Shown here: positions 26,315 to 33,973 of the stretch, piece by piece
Position numbering within the stretch: the first letter of the stretch is position 1
Layout of the letters: each line of letters starts with the position of its first letter
Origin: CADCWN01 sp046328475
GTDB lineage: Bacteria > Chloroflexota > Chloroflexia > Thermomicrobiales > CADCWN01
DNA length: 64,000 nucleotides
Direction of reading: 5' to 3'
Assembly (NCBI GenBank): GCA_046328475.1
Contig: JAXLWN010000022.1
Span: 29,528 to 93,527, forward strand
Program-made: the position numbers and the translations under genes
The notes under the pieces: model-generated
What the model saw: only the letters and a program-made list of their open reading frames with translations
Told to the model about the DNA's origin: nothing
The model's database searches: none

Positions 26315-26608
26315 TTAATCGGCGGCAGCGGCTTCTTCGCTGGCGGCGGCCATGGCAACCGGGTAGACGCTGACTCGCTTCCTGTTGCGGGCGAAGGCTT
26401 CGAACTTCACTTCGCCGTCGATCAGGGCGTAGATGGTGTAGTCCTTGCCGAGGCCGACGTTGTTGCCGGGGTGGAAGCGGGTGCCGCGCTGCCGCAGGAT
26501 GATGGTGCCGGGGCGCACGACTTCGCCGCCGTAGCGCTTGATGCCGAGCATCTTCGGCTTGCTGTCGCGACCGTTGCGCGAGCTGCCGACGCCTTTTTTG
26601 TGGGCCAT
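26315..26608 (-). CDS. rpmA: Ribosomal protein L27
   Basis: 97 aa, an essential 50S protein whose N-terminal tail reaches the peptidyl-transferase centre. It reads MAHKKGVGSSRNGRDS, LGIKRYGGEVVRPGTIILRQ and GTRFHPGNNVGLGKDYTIYA, matching the family throughout. ATG at 26608 follows GGAGGGAACA; there is no N-terminal processing extension of the Firmicutes type. It has an Ala/Glu-rich tail. It follows rplU after about 96 bp that contain a tandem-repeat hairpin. Confidence 0.97.
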   Translation of the reverse strand: MAHKKGVGSSRNGRDSKPKMLGIKRYGGEVVRPGTIILRQRGTRFHPGNNVGLGKDYTIYALIDGEVKFEAFARNRKRVSVYPVAMAAASEEAAAAD

Positions 26609-26636
26609 TGTTCCCTCCGGGTGTTGGCGAGTGGAC

Positions 26637-26697
26637 GGTTTGCAGGTTGGAAGGTTCAAAAGTTCGAAACGTTCTAACCTTCTAACTTTCGAACCGC
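26637..26697. repeat. GGTTCRAAR short repeat array between rplU and rpmA
   Basis: GGTTGGAAGGTTCAAAAG and the inverted CTAACCTTCTAACTTTCG can pair. It sits inside the ribosomal protein cluster, so if it terminates transcription it would separate L21 from L27. Confidence 0.55.
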
Positions 26698-26704
26698 TAC
26701 TTCG

Positions 26705-27019
26705 TCAGACGACGATTTCCTTGATCTGCACGCGGGTCAGTGGCTGGCGATGGCCGGTCTTGCGGCGGTACCGCTTCTTGGCGGTCATCTTGAAGATGAC
26801 GACCTTGTCACCCTTGTGGTGCTCGGTCACGGTGGCGACGACGCGCGCACCAGCCACGGTCGGGGTCCCGATCCGCAGCTCGGCACCTTCGCCGCCGACC
26901 ATCAGCACCCGGTCGAGTTCGACGTCGCTCCCGGCCTCGGCGGTCAGGAGTTCGATGTCGAGCGTTTGCCCGACCTGCACTCGGTATTGCTTGCTTCCAG
27001 TCTCGACGACAGCGTACAC
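26705..27019 (-). CDS. rplU: Ribosomal protein L21
   Basis: 104 aa, standard length, a 50S protein contacting 23S rRNA. It opens MYAVVETGSKQYRVQVGQTL and ends KRYRRKTGHRQPLTRVQIKEI, both hallmarks. First gene of the L21-L27-L31 cluster. The 27020-27427 region upstream holds an imperfect hairpin-forming stretch, a GGAGAGA tandem repeat (27151-27229) and the terminator of the next gene; no L21 leader motif could be identified with certainty. Confidence 0.97.
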   Translation of the reverse strand: MYAVVETGSKQYRVQVGQTLDIELLTAEAGSDVELDRVLMVGGEGAELRIGTPTVAGARVVATVTEHHKGDKVVIFKMTAKKRYRRKTGHRQPLTRVQIKEIVV

Positions 27020-27150
27020 CGCTCTATCCTTTTCACGTTGGCACAGTGCGTCTTGATATTCGGCCAGGTCGGTGCGGCAGGGTCACGCAATAGCGAAGCC
27101 GCACAGGCCCGCAGCGGAAGATGGTACCAGAGTGGGGGGGAAACGTCAAC

Positions 27151-27229
27151 TGGAATGCGGGGTTTGGCGAGAGGAGAGAGGAGAGAAGAGAGTGGAGAGT
27201 GGAGAGAGGAGAGTGGAGAGTAGGAAGAG
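27151..27229. repeat. GAGAGGA tandem repeat
   Basis: AGAGGAGAGAGGAGAGAAGA followed by repeats of GTGGAGA over about 75 bp, in the gap between rplU and the DinB gene. A homologous-looking array is at 45979-46064. Confidence 0.6.
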
Positions 27230-27368
27230 GATGCAGACCGCAGAGGTGGCGGAGGACGCGGAGACGAGAGAAGGACGAAGGGAAACGGATTGAATTACAG
27301 AGGGCACAGGGGGCACAGAGAGACGAGAAGGGAGTGAAGTGAGGACAGGAGACTGCGGGATGGTTGAT

Positions 27369-27398
27369 GGCGCGGCCCGTTGGGAGGTAGGCCGCGCC
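27369..27398 (-). terminator. Hairpin after the DinB-like gene
   Basis: GGCGCGGCC pairs with GGCCGCGCC, 30 bases past the stop of the DinB-like gene on the minus strand. No clear T-run. Confidence 0.4.
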
Positions 27399-27427
27399 GG
27401 TGGGACTGCGGGGGAGGGGTGGGGTGG

Positions 27428-27922
27428 TTAGGCTTCGGTGGGTTTGATGAAGGCGCGGAGTTGGTCGAGGTGGAATTGGCCGAGGTGGAAGCCGTAGCTG
27501 ACTTCGAGGAGTTTCTGGAGGGTCCAGGGGCCGAAAGGGGTGGTGCGGGTTTCCGCGAGGGCGGCGGGGTCGAGGCGGCGGACGAAGGCTTTGTTGCCTT
27601 CGACGGCGGCGTGCAGCGACAGCAGGAAGGAGGCGAGGGGGGCGGTTTGCCATTCGGAGATCCAGTAGGGGTCGCTGACGAGGAAGGCGACCGGGGTGGT
27701 GGGGTCGCCGTCGAGGTAGAAGCCGGCGTGGATGGGGACGCGCTGCCAGGCGCCGATCAGGTGGGAGAGGAGTTGGCGGGCGGTCCAGCCGCCGGGGTCG
27801 ATGCCGCCGGAGAGGGCGGGGCCGAGTTGGCTGATGATGGCTTCCTGAGCGGCCCAGGCGTCGTCGATCATGGCGATGAAGGGGGCGATGGCGGGGGCTT
27901 CGGGGATGAGGGTGGTGGACAT
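27428..27922 (-). CDS. DinB/ClbS-like four-helix protein
   Basis: 164 aa of the DinB superfamily (four-helix bundle, often a metal-dependent thiol transferase or ClbS-like). Features: GGWTARQLLSHLIGAWQRVP with the first His ligand, a middle segment, and the C-terminal VSYGFHLGQFHLDQLRAF carrying the paired His ligands. The ATG is preceded by a CCCC-rich stretch rather than a strong ribosome site (AGGAGC lies slightly far). Function cannot be specified. Stands alone. Confidence 0.82.
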   Translation of the reverse strand: MSTTLIPEAPAIAPFIAMIDDAWAAQEAIISQLGPALSGGIDPGGWTARQLLSHLIGAWQRVPIHAGFYLDGDPTTPVAFLVSDPYWISEWQTAPLASFLLSLHAAVEGNKAFVRRLDPAALAETRTTPFGPWTLQKLLEVSYGFHLGQFHLDQLRAFIKPTEA

Positions 27923-27940
27923 TGGGGGGCTCCTAGTTGT

Positions 27941-28004
27941 GAGTCGTGAGTCGTGAGTCGTGAGTGGACGGGGAGTAACGAGGAACGAGTAACGAGAGGT
28001 GGGA
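27941..28004. repeat. GAGTCGT / GTAACGA tandem repeat
   Basis: GTGAGTCGTGAGTCGTGAGT then GGGGAGTAACGAGGAACGAG. Arrays with the same GAGTAACGAG unit are at 31327-31372, 32311-32424, 56176-56217 and 59514-59556. Confidence 0.6.
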
Positions 28005-28017
28005 CGGGAGTGCTAGG

Positions 28018-28275
28018 TTAGGTGGCGGCGACGGGTTCCTGGGTGCGCGTGAGGGCGACGCGGAAGGGGTAGAGGGTGGCGGTCATGAGGTTGGCCTGGA
28101 TGGCGGGGTCGTTGTGCATGATGGCTTCGGCTTCCTGGTGTTGTGGCGTCGTAGACGGTGATGCCGAGTGCCATCTTCGCAGCGGCCGACGAAGATGATC
28201 ACGACCTTCGGCGAGGTGGTGTTTGAGGTAGGCGAAGTGGGTGGCGATGATGGCTTGCTCGGCCGGGAGTGGCAT
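28018..28275 (-). CDS. YCII-like protein (frameshifted)
   Basis: Joined frames give MPLPAEQAIIATHFAYLKHHLAEG, then VIIFVGRCEDGT and a Gly-Ile-Thr-Val-Tyr strand in neighbouring frames, then EAEAIMHNDPAIQANLMTAT. This is the YCII ferredoxin-like fold, with HFAYLKHHLAEG and the Asp of NDPA as family marks. At least two small indels lie between 28140 and 28210. About 90 aa is the usual length. Role unknown; YCII proteins are small putative hydrolases or stress proteins. Confidence 0.65.
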   Translation of the reverse strand: MPLPAEQAIIATHFAYLKHHLAEGRDHLRRPLRRWHSASPSTTPQHQEAEAIMHNDPAIQANLMTATLYPFRVALTRTQEPVAAT

Positions 28276-28769
28276 CGAAGGGGAGGGGTGGGGCAGCAGG
28301 GGCGTAGGAGATGGGCGGCTACTGGGCTGCGCAGGCCTCTAGGTGTGCGCGGACAAGCTGAAGCTGGGAAGCACGGTGGGCGGGGAGCCGCTGACCGGGA
28401 TGTGGGGTGTTGGTTGGGATGCGGGCGGGGCGGGGCTGCTCCTTGGTGCGTTCCATGCGGGCGTCGTATATGTGACTGTATGGTAACATGTTTGGGTGGG
28501 ATGTCAAGGGGAGGACAGCGAGTAACGATTGACGAGGGGGCAGCCCTCACCCGCCGCCTGCGGGCGGCACCCTCCTCCCACCGTTTGGGAGAGGGGGAGG
28601 GTACTGGCCGGAGGGGGAGGGGATGGTGGAGGCTGGCACGAGAGGGGTAGACCCCTCCCCGCCGCTGCGGCGGCCCCTCCTGATGAGAGAGGGTGGGGGA
28701 CCATGGGGAGCGGGTGGCGATCAGCGGGGCAGGTGCCGGTCCCACGCGGGCGGCGCACCGCGTCGCCCC
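28276..28769. other. Gap with repeats, no convincing gene
   Basis: Holds two type C repeats (28544-28600, 28650-28698) and a type B palindrome (28748-28777, GGGCGGCGCACCGCGTCGCC then CCTACGA). A short minus-strand frame (28319-28507) has no recognised family or good ribosome site, so I do not call it. Confidence 0.6.
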
Positions 28770-28777
28770 TACGAAGG
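28748..28777 (+). repeat. Type B element (word GCGCACCGCG)
   Basis: Ends in CGCCCCTACGA like the copies at 32907-32934 and 38351-38385. The preceding 40 bases (GGGTGGCGATCAGCGGGGCA) align with GGGTGGTGATCGGCGACGCG before the 32.9 kb copy, so the full element is about 65 bp. Confidence 0.65.
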
Positions 28778-29234
28778 AGTGGGCCTGGGGAGGAGGTGGG
28801 GTTGGGGGGTGGGTCGGCCGTTTCGCGTCGTACCAGTGGTGGTTGAGAGGTGGTGGGTGATGGCGCGGCGGATGAAGGGGATGGTGTTGGGGGAAGGTCG
28901 TCGGGGTGGCACCAGCGGAGGTCGTCGCAGTCGGCGAGGGGGTGGGGGTGCCGGTCCAGCGGGTGGCGGCGGAGGAGAAGTCGATGCCTTCGCCGGTGGG
29001 CGAGGTGTGGTGGATGAGGCCGAGCGGTTGGAGGTCGGCGGGGTCGAGGGTGATGCCGACTTCTTCGCGGCATTCGCGCGCGGCGGTGGCGCGGATCGAT
29101 TCGCCGCCTTCGATGTGACGCCGACGAGGCCGTATTCGCCATCGGCGAAGCCAGTCCCGTGGCGGCGTTGGAGGAGGATTGCGCCGTCGCGCGGGAGGCG
29201 GGTGGGCGACGATGGGGAGGCCCAGGCGTGCCAT
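28770..29234 (-). CDS. NUDIX hydrolase (frameshifted)
   Basis: ATG at 29234 gives MARLGLPIVAH. Frames must be changed to read ILLQRRHGTGFADGEYGLVG, then HIEGGESIRATAARECREEV, which together complete the Nudix box G-x5-E-x7-REVxEE; GLIHHTSPTGEGIDF and DDLRWCHPDDLPP then follow in other frames. It hydrolyses a nucleoside diphosphate linked to some moiety, exact substrate unknown. At least three indels occur; the 3' end near 28770-28800 is uncertain. It follows the small membrane protein gene by 13 bases. Confidence 0.7.
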
Positions 29235-29247
29235 TGGGAGCTCCGCG

Positions 29248-29550
29248 CTAGACGAAGCGGCGCTCGTCGGAGAGGGGGTAGAGCAGGGCGTAGGCGACGA
29301 TCACGACGACGAGACCGGCCCAGCCGAAGGGTGAGGCTGCCGCCGACCATGATTACCACGCCGAGCACCGCCATGAGCGCGGCTGCCAGCAGGCCACCCC
29401 GGCGGCGCGGGTGATCTGGCCGCGTCGGCGGTCGGTCGGGGGGACTTCGGCCACTTGCGGCGGTAGTCGAGGAAGACTTTGACGAAGACGCCGATCAGCA
29501 CCAGTCCGAGGACGAGGTAGCCGCTGCCGAAGACCAGATACGAATTTCAT
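29248..29550 (-). CDS. Small membrane protein, three TM segments (frameshifted)
   Basis: From ATG 29550 (GGGAG upstream), MKFV joins by a small indel to FGSGYLVLGLVLIGVFVKVF, then LDYRRKWPEVPPTDRRRGQI, AAALMAVLGVVIMVGGSL and FGWAGLVVVIVAYALLYPLS, ending DERRFV at 29248. Three or four indels are needed, but every piece is strongly hydrophobic or loop-like in the expected order, so a real protein of about 100 aa is likely. No family recognised. Confidence 0.55.
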
Positions 29551-29638
29551 CCATTGTTGCACTCCCTCTCTCGATCGTCTTGCTCGTCGCCGCCCGGTTG
29601 GCCGGGCGGTTGTGTTTGCTTCCCTATTATCGTAGGAG

Positions 29639-30377
29639 TCAGCCGTCTTGTTTCGCGAAGCGCGCGGCGGGTTGGCGGGCGAAGTTGTCGATCAGTTCGG
29701 CGGTGGCGTCGGGCTTGGCGATCATGACGAGGTGAGACGCCGTCGATTTCGTGCGTGGGGAAATGATATTCGCGCGCGATGTCGTCGGCAATCGCGGCGG
29801 CGGGGTCGCCGCGCTGCGGGCGGACGACGATGATGGGGCCGGTCGAGGGCGTAGAAGGGGGCGAGGTCGAGCGTCTGGTGGAAGGGGGCGACGGGCATCG
29901 GCACGAAGGCGGTCCTCGACCCAGTCGGCGTCGCGCTTGGCGAGGCTGTCAGGCAGGAGGCCGGTGTCGGGGGCGTAGACGGGGATGCCGTCGTCGTCGT
30001 AGGCGCGCGTCTGGAGGGGTTTCTGCGGCGGTGCCGAGGGTGGTGGCAAGGCTGGTGCCGGGGCGGGCGAGGAGGGCGTCGAGGAAGAGGAGTCGCCCGA
30101 CGCAACTCGGGGGCGAGGGCGGCGACGCGCTGGGCGACCGCGCCGCCGTAGCCGTGGCCGACGAGGACGGCGCGCTGGAGGTCTTCGTATTCGAGCAGGT
30201 TGAGGATGTCGGTCGCGTGCAGTTCGAGATCGATGTCGGGTCGAGCAGATGGTCGCGTTCGCCGAGGCCGGTGAGGGTGGGGGTGTGGACGAGTTGGCCG
30301 CGTGCGCGGAGATCGGCGGCGACGCGGCTCCAGGTAGCGCCGGTCCAGGCACCGTGGATGAGGATGATGGTGGACAT
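29639..30377 (-). CDS. Alpha/beta hydrolase, salicylate-esterase-like (frameshifted; nucleophile position reads Gly)
   Basis: Starts MSTIILIHGAWTGATWSRVA (ATG 30377), the hallmark of this hydrolase group. Frames then change to ILNLLEYEDLQRAVLVGHGYG, LLFLDALLARPGTS, YDDDGIPVYAPDTGLLPDS, FVPMPVAPFHQTLDLAPFY and a C-terminal SHLVMIAKPDATAELID with the catalytic His. The nucleophile elbow reads G-H-G-Y-G where related enzymes have G-H-S-Y-G; a single base (GGC versus AGC) makes the difference. With four or more indels in the gene, a sequence error there is quite possible. Confidence 0.7.
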
Positions 30378-30385
30378 TCCTGGTA

Positions 30386-30423
30386 GTTTGAAGGTTCGAA
30401 GGTTCAAAGTTTCGAAAGTTCGT
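30386..30423. repeat. GGTTCGAA tandem repeat
   Basis: GTTTGAAGGTTCGAAGGTTC and AAAGTTTCGAAAGTTCG, directly upstream of the alpha/beta hydrolase start. Each unit is itself nearly palindromic (TTCGAA). Confidence 0.6.
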
Positions 30424-30449
30424 GTGTGCGGGGCGTTGGCAGAGATGTG

Positions 30450-30507
30450 GGCGGTTGAAACCGCGACTGGGGGCCTGCGGGCCACGAAACCCGCCTGCGC
30501 GGGTTAG
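30450..30507. repeat. Triple-hairpin element type A, copy with GGTT/AACC stems
   Basis: GCGGTTGAAACCGC, then GGCCTGCGGGCC, then AACCCGCCTGCGCGGGTT. First and last stems use the same word (GGTT/AACC). Other copies: 38251-38306, 42341-42411, 47998-48061, 56108-56170. Confidence 0.75.
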
Positions 30508-30597
30508 GGACGAGGGTATTGTACGCGGTGGATGGGGGAGGAGCGCGGGGGCGTGCTACACTTCCCGCGCCGCTGACGAGGCAGTCCGGGCGAGGAT

Positions 30598-31350
30598 GTG
30601 CGAGGACGATGGATCGACGCCACGCCACCGGTGGATGAGTCGCAGACCGAGTTTGATACGGATGAGATGGAGGCGACGAGGTTGCCGGGTCGTCTGCCGC
30701 CACGGCGATCTGGGCCGGGCATGCGCCGCTGTTTGATCGTCGCACCGCGCGCATTGTTGGTGCGCTGGCTGGGGTGGCGTTCTTGCTGGTGATCGTCATC
30801 GGGGTGCTGGTGGCCGAGCGGGCGGTCCAGCAGTTGATCTACCCGCCGACCGTGACCCCCATCCCGACGCCCGATATCGCGCCGCTCGGTCCCGGCTATT
30901 TGCAGGGGCCGCCGTCGGTGGATGTGCCGCTGATTCGCCGGGTGTTGCTCTCTTACAATTCGCCCGCCGCCGACGAGGCGCAGGCGTTCTACGATTATGG
31001 TGTGGCGCGCGGGATCGATCCGGCGTGGTGCCTGGCGTTTTTCATCATGGAGAGTGCTGCGGGGACGCAGGGGGTGGCGAGGACGACCTATTCGATCGGC
31101 AATATTCGCGCTGCCGGGGCAGCCGGAGTTTGAGGGCTATCGCCAATACGCGAACTGGCGCGAGGGGATCACGGACTGGTACCGGCTGATCGACGAGGTC
31201 TATATTCGGGACCGGGGGGAGACGACGATCGATGCGATCGTGCCGGTCTATGCGCCTGCGTTCGATCAGAATGATCCGGCTGCGTATCAGGACGGTGAAG
31301 CGGCTGGTGGCGCGGTGGCGGGGGTATTGATGAGTGACGGTAACGAGTGA
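30598..31350 (+). CDS. Membrane-anchored glucosaminidase-like wall hydrolase (frameshifted)
   Basis: A membrane segment (GALAGVAFLLVIVIGVLVAE) leads to a Pro-rich linker, then a lysozyme-like domain: AFYDYGVARGIDPAWCLAFF, IMESAAGTQGVARTTYSIGN, then in the next frame FEGYRQYANWREGITDWYRL and TTIDAIVPVYAPAFDQND. This is the glucosaminidase fold (cleaves GlcNAc-containing glycan strands), with Glu of FIMES the likely acid. The frame changes near 31130; another change upstream near 30750 leaves the start (30598-30670) uncertain. It ends in an array of GAGTAACGA repeats. Confidence 0.72.
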
Positions 31351-31372
31351 CGAGTGATGAGTAACGAGGAGA
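31327..31372. repeat. GAGTGACG/GAGTAACG tandem repeat
   Basis: GAGTGACGGTAACGAGTGAC and GAGTGATGAGTAACGAGG overlap the 3' end of the glucosaminidase-like gene, so the last residues of that protein are read from the repeat. Confidence 0.6.
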
Positions 31373-31527
31373 GTCGTGGTCATGATCGTAAGTCGTAAGA
31401 GAGGGACCTCACCACATTTCCCGCGAGGAGAGGGGGTGACTTGCTCGGAAGGGCGGAGGTCTGCAGGGGAGGGTCGCCTGTTCGCCTGTTCGCCTGTTCG
31501 CCTGTTCAAACATATGTGGGGTGTGCG

Positions 31528-32323
31528 ATGCCGGTGGTGCGGAGCCAGGGGGTTGATATTGCGTATTGGCGCGATGGGACGGGCGTGCCAGTGGTGTGGA
31601 TTCAGGGGTTGAATGCGGACCATACGGCGTGGTTGTCGCAGGTGACGGCGTTTCGGGATGAGTTTGATTGCATCGCGCTCGATAACCGGGATGTGGGGCG
31701 GAGCGGGCGGGCGACGGGGGCCTATTCGCTGGCGGAGATGGCGGACGATGTGCGCGCGGTGCTGGACGATGCGGCGGTGCTGGATGCGCAGTGGTCCAGG
31801 CTGTCGATGGGCGGGGCGATCGCGCGGGGACGGCGCTGCGGTATCCGGAATGGGTGCGGAGTCTGACGCTGGTTTCGACGTTTGCGCGGCCTGATGGGCG
31901 GTTGACGGCGATTTTGGAGGCGTGGCGGGTGATTTACCCGAAGCTGGGGCCGAGCGATTTTGCGCTGCAGTCGTGGCCGTGGTTGTTTTCGTGGCGGTAT
32001 TTCGAGCGGCCGAATGCGGCGAGTCAGTTGCAGCGCTATGTGGCCGGGGCGGTGCGTCAGCAGGAGCCGGAGGCGTTCGTGCGCCAGGTGGATGCGAGTC
32101 TGGGGCAGGACCGGCGGGAGCGGCTGGGGGCGATCAGGTGCCGACGCTGGTGATTTCGGGGTCGGAGGATGCGCTGGTGCCGCCGTATCTGGGGCGGGAG
32201 TTGGCGGATCACATTCCGGGCGCGAAGTACGCGGTGATTCACGGGGTGGGGCATTCGGCGAATCTGGAGGGGCGGGGGGAGTTCAATCGGTTGGTGCGGG
32301 AGTTTTTGAAGAGTAACGAGTGA
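31528..32323 (+). CDS. Alpha/beta hydrolase fold protein (frameshifted)
   Basis: ATG at 31528 begins MPVVRSQGVDIAYWRDGTGV, followed by WIQGLNADHTAWLSQ, CIALDNRDVGRSG (oxyanion and strand regions) and LSMGGAIAR, the nucleophile elbow, near which the frame changes (about 31795). The second frame gives RYPEWVRSLTLVSTFARPDG; another change near 32140 restores LVISGSEDALVPPYLG (catalytic Asp) and IHGVGHSANLEG (catalytic His). Joined length about 264 aa. Similar to 3-oxoadipate enol-lactonase-type enzymes; substrate unknown. Its tail runs into tandem repeats. Confidence 0.8.
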
Positions 32324-32424
32324 TGAGTGATGAGTAACGAGGGGTGGTCGGGTAGTCGGGTAGTCGGGCAGTCGGATAGTCGGATAGAAGTGACGAGTAA
32401 CGAGTAACGAGGAAGTAACGAGCG
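32311..32424. repeat. Mixed tandem repeats GAGTAACGAGTGAT and GTAGTCGG
   Basis: GAGTAACGAGTGATGAGTGA, then GTCGGGTAGTCGGGTAGTCG and GTCGGATAGTCGGATAG, then CGAGTAACGAGTAACGAG. Followed by a type C repeat (32431-32473) and CGACCGCCCGACTGCCCGAC, which is complementary to the GTCGGG units. Confidence 0.65.
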
Positions 32425-32545
32425 GGGAACGGACCTCACCCTCCGTCCCCCTCTCCCGCGAGGAGGGGGTGACTCGTTTGGGAGGCGGTAGGGGTGGGAA
32501 GGGTGTTGCTGCCCGACCGCCCGACTGCCCGACCGCCCGACTCGT

Positions 32546-32821
32546 TTAGTCGCGCATTTCGCGGCTGGTCCAGGTGTGGGGTTGGCGCTTGAGGTGGGTG
32601 GCGACGATGGCTGCGGTGAAGGCGGCGGCGGTGTCGAAGGTGCCGTTGGGGAGGGTGAGGGTGTCTTCGCGAAGCTCCCATGGGGGTGTTGCGACGGGTG
32701 TAGTGGGCGAGGATCTGGTCTTTGGTGGCGGGGGAATTGTGAGGCCCGCGAGGAATTGGGTGGCGCGGGCGCGGTATTCCTTGCGGCGGATTTCGCTGAG
32801 TTGGGCGGGTGCTTGTGACAT
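32546..32821 (-). CDS. Hypothetical 91-aa protein (two compensating frameshifts)
   Basis: Starts MSQAPAQLSEIRRKEYRARA; a short stretch is better read in another frame as ATKDQILAHYTRRNTPM before returning to ELREDTLTLPNGTFDTAAAF and IVATHLKRQPHTWTSREM. The ATG at 32821 has GGAG upstream. The helical, charged make-up suggests a small cytosolic protein; no family recognised. A type B repeat pair lies just upstream. Confidence 0.5.
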   Translation of the reverse strand: MSQAPAQLSEIRRKEYRARATQFLAGLTIPPPPKTRSSPTTPVATPPWELREDTLTLPNGTFDTAAAFTAAIVATHLKRQPHTWTSREMRD

Positions 32822-32846
32822 CGATGATCTCCTCGGGTATGGTGTG

Positions 32847-32934
32847 GGGCGTTCGATGTGACGCCCGCAACGGGTGGTGATCGGCGACGCGGTTGCCGCG
32901 TGGGAGCAGGGCGTTCAATTGAACGCCCCTACGA
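32847..32934. repeat. Type B element, complete copy (word TTCAATTGAA)
   Basis: Begins GGGGCGTTCGATGTGACGCC, passes GGGTGGTGATCGGCGACGCG and ends AGGGCGTTCAATTGAACGCC then CCTACGAG. The same word, GGGCGTT, opens and closes it. It occupies most of the gap between the 91-aa gene and the reductase gene. Confidence 0.65.
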
Positions 32935-32946
32935 GCGGGTAGCGCC

Positions 32947-33942
32947 TCAGGCGTTCACATCGATGACGACGCGGCCACGGATTTTGCCGGCGAGGATGTC
33001 GGCGGCGGCGGTGGGCAGGTCGGTGAGCGGGATGGTCTGGGTGACGCGGTCGAGTTGGGCGGCGGGGAAGTCGCGGGCGAGGCGGGCCCAGGCGGCTTCG
33101 CGGCGCGGGCGGGCGCACATGACGGAATCGACGCCGAGCAGGCGGACGCCGCGCAGGATGAAGGGGAGGACGGTGGTGTTGAGGCTGGTGCCGCCCGCGA
33201 GGCCGCAGGCGGCGACCGCGCCGGTGTAGGCGACGGCTTTCAGGATGGAGGCGAGGGTGTCGCCGCCGACGGTGTCGATGCCGCCCGCCCAGCGCTCCGA
33301 TTCGAGCGGGCGGTTGGAGGGGGTGGCGAGGGTGGCGCGGTCGATGATCTGGCGGGCACCGAGCGCGGTGAGGTAGTCGTGCTCATCGGCGCGGCCGGTG
33401 GAGGCGGTGACGTTGTGCCCGGCCTGGGCGAGGAGGGCGACGGCGACGCTGCCGACGCCGCCGGCCGCGCCGGTGACGACGACTTCGCGGTCGCCGGGGA
33501 CGATCCCGGCGTCCTCCAGGGCCATGACGCAGAGCATGGCGGTGAAACCGGCGGTGCCGAAGGCCATCGCGCCGTGCGGGCTGAGTCCGTCCGGGAGTTT
33601 CACGAGCCAGTCGGATTTGACGCGCGCCAGCTGCGAGAAGCCGCCCCAGTGGCGCTCGCCGACGCCCCAGCCGGTGAGGATGACCTGATCGCCGGGCTGA
33701 TAGGCGGGCGAGGCCGATTCGACGACAGTGCCGGAGAAGTCGATGCCGGGGATCGCCGGGTAGTTGCGGATGATGCGCCCCGCGCCGGTGATCGCCAACC
33801 CGTCCTTATAGTTCAGGCTGGAATAGGCGACCTGCACCAGCACGTCGCCGTCCGGGAGGGCGTCGCGCCCGAGTTCCTGGATGGCAGCCTGGGGCTTGCC
33901 GTCGCGCTCTTCGAGGACGAGCGCCTTGAAGCTATCGGCCAT
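32947..33942 (-). CDS. acuI: NADPH-dependent acryloyl-CoA reductase / YhdH-type quinone oxidoreductase
   Basis: 331 aa of the zinc-free MDR family. Features: SSLNYKDGLAITG, GIDFSGTVV, GDQVILTGWGVGERHWGGFS, the nucleotide-binding VVTGAAGGVGSVAVALLAQ (about res. 150-170), GGIDTVGGDTLASIL, and VLPFILRGVRLLGVDSVMC. These match AcuI/YhdH, which reduces acryloyl-CoA to propionyl-CoA with NADPH. ATG at 33942 is preferred to one five codons earlier since the protein then starts MADSFKALVLEE. Stands alone between small genes. Confidence 0.9.
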   Translation of the reverse strand: MADSFKALVLEERDGKPQAAIQELGRDALPDGDVLVQVAYSSLNYKDGLAITGAGRIIRNYPAIPGIDFSGTVVESASPAYQPGDQVILTGWGVGERHWGGFSQLARVKSDWLVKLPDGLSPHGAMAFGTAGFTAMLCVMALEDAGIVPGDREVVVTGAAGGVGSVAVALLAQAGHNVTASTGRADEHDYLTALGARQIIDRATLATPSNRPLESERWAGGIDTVGGDTLASILKAVAYTGAVAACGLAGGTSLNTTVLPFILRGVRLLGVDSVMCARPRREAAWARLARDFPAAQLDRVTQTIPLTDLPTAAADILAGKIRGRVVIDVNA

Positions 33943-33973
33943 CGGTCGGGCCTCCATCGTGTTCAGTCTGCGA

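Noticed and set aside
28319..28507. Small minus-strand gene between the YCII and NUDIX genes
   Set aside because: No ribosome site, no family, and Pro/Arg-rich composition typical of a shadow frame.
31327..32424. CRISPR array
   Set aside because: The units are 6-10 bp tandem repeats without unique spacers of 30-40 bp, and no cas gene is present.
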